From: Chinchilla lanigera
Taxonomy: Eukaryota > Chordata > Mammalia > Rodentia > Chinchillidae
Reading direction: 5' to 3'
DNA length: 64,000 nt
NCBI RefSeq assembly: GCF_000276665.1
Contig: NW_004955446.1
Location: forward strand, 16,106,717-16,170,716
Positions 59,598 to 64,000 of the stretch are shown here, piece by piece; the first letter of the stretch is position 1, and the number at the start of each line of letters is the position of its first letter. The notes beneath the pieces were generated by a model. The model was not told where the DNA came from. It was given only the letters and a program-made list of their open reading frames with translations, and ran no database searches. Made by a program: the position numbers and the translations under genes.

Positions 59598-60080
59598 TTT
59601 TTTTTAAGAACAATTATTTCTTTAACATTTTAGTTTCTATCATAGTGAAAACACACAACATAAAATTTATCATCTCAAGCATTTTCAAGTGTGCAGTTCA
59701 GAAGTGCTAACTATGTCATATTACTGTGTAACGGATGTCTAGAAATCTTTCATCTAGCAAAACTGAAACTCTACGACTGTTTAACAACTCCCCAGGCCAT
59801 GAAAACCACCATTTTATTTTGATTCTGTGAGTTTTATTGCTTTATATATCTCACATAAGGGGAATCAAACAGTTTTATCTTTGTGAGTGGTTTGTTTCAC
59901 TTAGCATAATGTCTTTAAAGTTCATCTGTATTGTAGCAGTGTGACATGATTTTCTTCTTTTCTAGATGCTGAATAATATTACACCACATGCATGTGACCC
60001 CTTTTCTTTATCCTTTCATTTACTGACAACATTCAAGTTGTGTCCAGCTGTTGGTTATCGTGAGTGACATGGCAAAATAT
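59598..60080 (-). mobile_element. Old L1 3' end, antisense
   Basis: The antisense order 'aacataaaatttatcatctc', 'aagtgtgcagttcagaagtg', 'aaaactgaaactctacgac', 'ccaggccatgaaaaccacc', 'tctcacataaggggaatc' and 'tttcacttagcataatgtc', then 'gctgaataatattacacc', is the classic 3' UTR / ORF2 end of ancient mammalian L1M families. It pre-dates the rodent-specific elements. Confidence 0.85.
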
Positions 60081-61461
60081 TCGAATGTGCCAGCTAGACC
60101 CATGTTGGATCCTGAGTGTCACAAGAAGCCCTCTTAGTTCACAGTGATCCACCCAATACTTAAACATGATAATAATTAAACATAATTACCTATAATTAAA
60201 CATGGAGATCAAAATGTGGGTAATAATAAAACTGTACCCTCACCTGGAGGTGTTTCTTCATCTCCCTCTACACACATACCGTCCCTACATTTTTAGGGGA
60301 AGGGACACTGAAGGAATAGTACAGAAAACCGTCCAGATGCCCATGCAGATGTGACAGTAAGAACCATCTCACTTCATTCTATCTTGTTTTCTTCCAAATG
60401 ACAATAAATGCATCTATATATGTAATTATATGCTGAAGTTAAGTACCCCAAGCACTGACTACTTGGTAAAACATAAACCTTGGATTTGGGTATTTTATTT
60501 ACACTAATTCATTCAAATGCATATTCTGATTGACTTGTCAATGCTTAAACAATGGGAATACCATGAAGAATAAAAGATATATCCACCTCAAAAGGCTCAA
60601 AATCTGGTAATAAAAATTAAGATATAACCAAACCATTGTAGTACAACATTACCAGTATAGAAAGAGCACAACAGAGAATATTTTGAAGTACCTAAGGCAG
60701 GCCGTTTTGCTCAGCCAGGCAGATAGTGAAAAAGTGATATAAATGTTTCCTAAAAGAGATGACACTTCAATCAAGGATGAGTGTATTAATGAGAAATAGT
60801 GATATATATAGGGGAACACCAGCAGACCAAGGTCATCAGAGACTTCTAGTGACTTGAAAACTAAAACACAGACATTGACTGTTGTTCAGTTTAGGAACAA
60901 CCAGTCACTGAGCATGAAAGTTGAGACAAGACAAGGCTTTGAGAAATGAAATAGATGTAAACAAAGTGAAGGCAACAAAGGAACACTATCTAAAAGCTAG
61001 ATTAAAATACTGAGTCCATGATTGTGATCAAGATTGTATCAGACAGATGACCAAACCAATTAAATGTATGCAGAACAATCCATTTGGTGACTTTAAAAAA
61101 AAATCTCTATTTGCTACAAATAAGTTAGTGGCACTTTTACATGAACCCTAAAATTATTCACTCTTTGCAGTGCCACCTTCAAAATACTTTTTTTTAAAAG
61201 TATTTTTATATGATCTGAAGATAAACCAGAGTATCAAAATACTTTTAAATATAATTCATACTAATGTTGTCTATTAGGGTGTAACCATTTAAAAGAGAGC
61301 TTCACCGACTCCAGTTAAATGCAATACAAGAAAATTGAGAAGACTTATGAAAGTGTTTTCCTGCAGACCATCAGAGAACAAAAAGAGAGAAACTTAAAAC
61401 AGTCTAGGTGGCTGGAGTCCTCTTGTATAAGTTACTTAAAAGCAGGGTCAGTAACACACTC
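60081..61461. other. Unique DNA, no gene recognised
   Basis: No gene. A perfect 11-bp-arm hairpin ('aaaatactttt' and 'aaaagtatttt', 4-T loop) lies at 61181-61206. Confidence 0.4.
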
Positions 61462-61543
61462 AGGGCTATATAAATAAGGGTAACCTTTCATTGGCTGGGA
61501 TCAGGGATATGTAAATAAAGGTAACCTTTCATGGACTGGGCAT
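61462..61543 (+). repeat. Two-copy 41-bp tandem duplication
   Basis: Units start at 61462 and 61503 and share 'aaataa', 'ggtaacctttcat' and 'ctggg' with a few mismatches. The first unit contains a TATATAA string, but no promoter context supports a function. Confidence 0.85.
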
Positions 61544-64000
61544 GGATTTGATAAGCTCACAGGTCTTTCACATTTGGCAGTTGGCAACACCTCATGCTGT
61601 GGCTGTGGTGAGGTGTGCAGTAGAAAGTGCAAAGACATCATCCAGCACCATGACAACATGGTGATTTTTTTGAGGGTTGTGAAACTACTTCCTGACATTT
61701 CGCTGTGGTGGAGTCATCTCAGGAAGACAACTAAAAGAGAGGTTAGAATTAATTATGGAATATGTTGGTCATGTGGCTGCAAGGCTGATGCTAAATATGA
61801 AGATTAAGAATCACAGAATTTAAAAAATAATATCCATTGTCCAGAAATACAACTTCATAAATAAGAAATCCATAATAGAGTTGAGTGGCCTGATACTTAA
61901 AACCTGACCAAAAACCGCTTTCCAGACATCAGAAAGAAACTTCTTAATATTTTTCTTAAAAATTTTTTTACTCAGATAAAAATAACTAATCACAGTTATC
62001 TGGAGGCATTAAATATAATAAAGGTACTACACACCAGTGACAAATATATATATATAATATATCATTTGACCAATAGGATATTTCCATTATAAAATGACAC
62101 ATTTTCTGATTTTTCTTTAAATGTTTCTCTACCATGAAATAAAATTAAAATCAACAATGTGTCTCCCTTTCTTTTATCATCCATGTTTCTACACAGCAGG
62201 TGCAAGTTTGAGCAGGACTTGTGGGTGCAAACCCTGATTGGCATGACTTCAGTACCAGCCCACCCCAACTTTCAGGTGTTTTTCATTTTCACCTACCTTG
62301 AGAATCTTCAAATTTTCTTCATAGATTTCATCTCCAGTTCACCGAAAGCTGGCCCAAAAGCTCAAATGATAATTTTCACGATGTGAAGACCTTTAATTCT
62401 TTCCCTTTTTCTAGGAGCTGGAACCTTTGCTTTATTCTTCTCCAGAAACCCACCTGTAGGAGGTATGCTCTGCATTCTGTCAGCACCTTGACATTTCATT
62501 TTTGGCACCGGGTTCACGGAAGCTGAAGCAGACCCCTCAAAGTCAGGTCCAGTCACTCTTTCACATCTGTTCCTTTCTGCATCCACTCACCTTATTCACA
62601 GACCTCTAGAACTGCATTTTGTCTTGAGATTAAGTTTTCCTCACTCCCCCTTGCTCCTCAGCTGGGTTCCAGCTTAAGTTGGTTCGTCTGTTTCTCTGAT
62701 TCCCTTGAACACCATAGTCACTCTCTCACTAGTAAGCCAGACTCTAGCCCATCTCAAACTTTTGCAGCTGTCATGCCAATCCTGGTGTTAGGCAAATCTA
62801 GCCAGATGTTTTCTCTGCTCTTGTTATCCCACTGCCAAATGTTACTGGGGAAAGTCTAGAAAGGGCCAGTTGGCTCCACTACAAATTTATGAAATCTGAT
62901 ATCGGCCCCTCAGGACTGCTCAGAAATCCTTTTATTCATCTGATTCTCAATCAAATTCTTCACAGTTACTCTTCCAGTCTCCGTCCATTCTTTTCAAACC
63001 CTTAAGCCCTCTCTCTTCCCTCACCATCAGCAAATGACCTCACCTCCTACTTTCCGGAGGACATTAAGGTCATCTGACATGTACTTTCAAACTTGTCTTT
63101 GTAGATTATTACTATCTGGGCATAAGACCAGAGGAGGATCCAACCACTGATCCCAGTAGGGATGAAGGAGGGAATAGACGTAGTGTTTCTTACATGGGGT
63201 TTCAAAAATCAAAGACCAAATTCACAGAATCTGTGAATGGAGTGCAAACTCAAACTGAATCTCAGTACAAGGATATCAAGGGCCTAAGAATACTGAGGAT
63301 GACGAGCCTCCCCAGTGGGAGATGTTGTAAATGAATCCCATAGAAGATGCAGCAAAAGCAGAGACACTTTTTTTTAATACCACTACAGAAGTAAGACTCT
63401 TGTATGACTATCCAGACTTTATTTTAAAGCTTTACTTTAATTCATTTAAATGGATCAGAGTAGGTCTTACAGCTCTTTGATACCTCATCTTTCATGGCAG
63501 AGCATGTTCATTATTTTTCTGTATGCTACAGCCAATCTCCATCATACAGAGAGTTACTCCTTTTTCACATGATCCTTCTTTTGTGTCTTCGTTCACTTTA
63601 TCCTTGTTGATCCTTCTTTACCTCCTACATCATTCATCTCAAAATTCTAAAAAAAATAAATAAGCCTCTCTTGCCTGCACACCTCCCTACCCACTTACCT
63701 AACCTTTCCTTCATGCTTAAAGAGTATAAAGTTTCAGTTATGAAAAAGCTCTCGGTATCTATCATATACCGTTACACTTAAAATTAACAATACTATTTTA
63801 CACCAAAAACTTTCATGAGATCACATGTGTGCCTTAACAGACTTTTACAAAATAGGAGAAGTCTGTATTTGTCGTAACCCCTTCTCATTTATGAAGCAAA
63901 ACCCCCTCTATTGGTCTCTATTTTCTCTGCATGGCTTCACCTGAAACTGCCTTCTCAGAAGAACTAAACTCACCTTCAGATGTCAGTTTCATCAGTCCTT
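61544..64000. other. Unique DNA, no gene recognised
   Basis: No transposon identified. Minus-strand frames 62062-62268 and 62362-62586 lie close together and look protein-like ('PPTGGFLEKNKAK', 'APRKRERIKG'), but I recognise neither, so a decayed processed pseudogene is possible and unproven. A pyrimidine-rich patch is at 62630-62760. Confidence 0.35.

Noticed and set aside
1..64000. CRISPR array, operon, phage or bacterial gene cluster
   Set aside because: No regularly spaced repeats, no dense coding, and the transposon content is mammalian.

Overview
The window is repeat-rich mammalian nuclear DNA with no intact protein-coding gene, exon chain, operon, CpG island or structural RNA gene that I can support. 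Tail-bearing ID SINEs (tRNA-derived, A-box and B-box visible), B1/7SL-like monomers and B1-ID dimers point to a non-murid rodent. The ID subfamily, ending in a GGTACC-type motif, makes me lean towards a hystricomorph or another non-mouse lineage, but that is a weak inference. MIR relics and old L1 3' ends fit any placental genome. Most open frames are chance frames or decayed transposon frames.

Layout. 1-5.4 kb: unique AT-rich DNA with B1 and ID SINEs, a (CTTT)n tract and one unexplained 195-codon open frame. 5.4-15.3 kb: two decayed L1 elements head to tail. The first carries a 0.78-kb foreign insert bounded by two copies of about 168 bp of L1. That insert holds an LTR-like segment and an inverted 5' fragment of a processed FLOT2 (flotillin-2) pseudogene. 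15.3-22.1 kb: unique DNA, two MaLR-like LTRs, a second copy of the LTR-like repeat, and two L1 3' ends, one interrupted by a young ID SINE. 22.1-50.3 kb: mostly unique, gene-free DNA with scattered MIR, ID, B1 and microsatellites. 50.3-57.2 kb: an antisense L1 followed by an ERV-L (class III) provirus whose 5' half (LTR, probable gag, protease, reverse transcriptase) lies on the minus strand while its 3' half (integrase, dUTPase, LTR) lies on the plus strand. A 159-bp piece of its integrase region is duplicated near its 3' end, and a perfect (AT)n palindrome sits in its 5' half. 57.2-64 kb: unique DNA with a B1-ID dimer and an old antisense L1 3' end.

I see no new biological system made of cooperating genes. 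The real oddities are structural: the inverted ERV-L provirus, two independent duplications of about 160 bp tied to insertions, the unclassified LTR-like family seen twice, and the AT palindrome. Boundaries of old repeats are estimates by eye (often plus or minus 20-50 bp). Family names rest on recognised consensus features, not on a database search.
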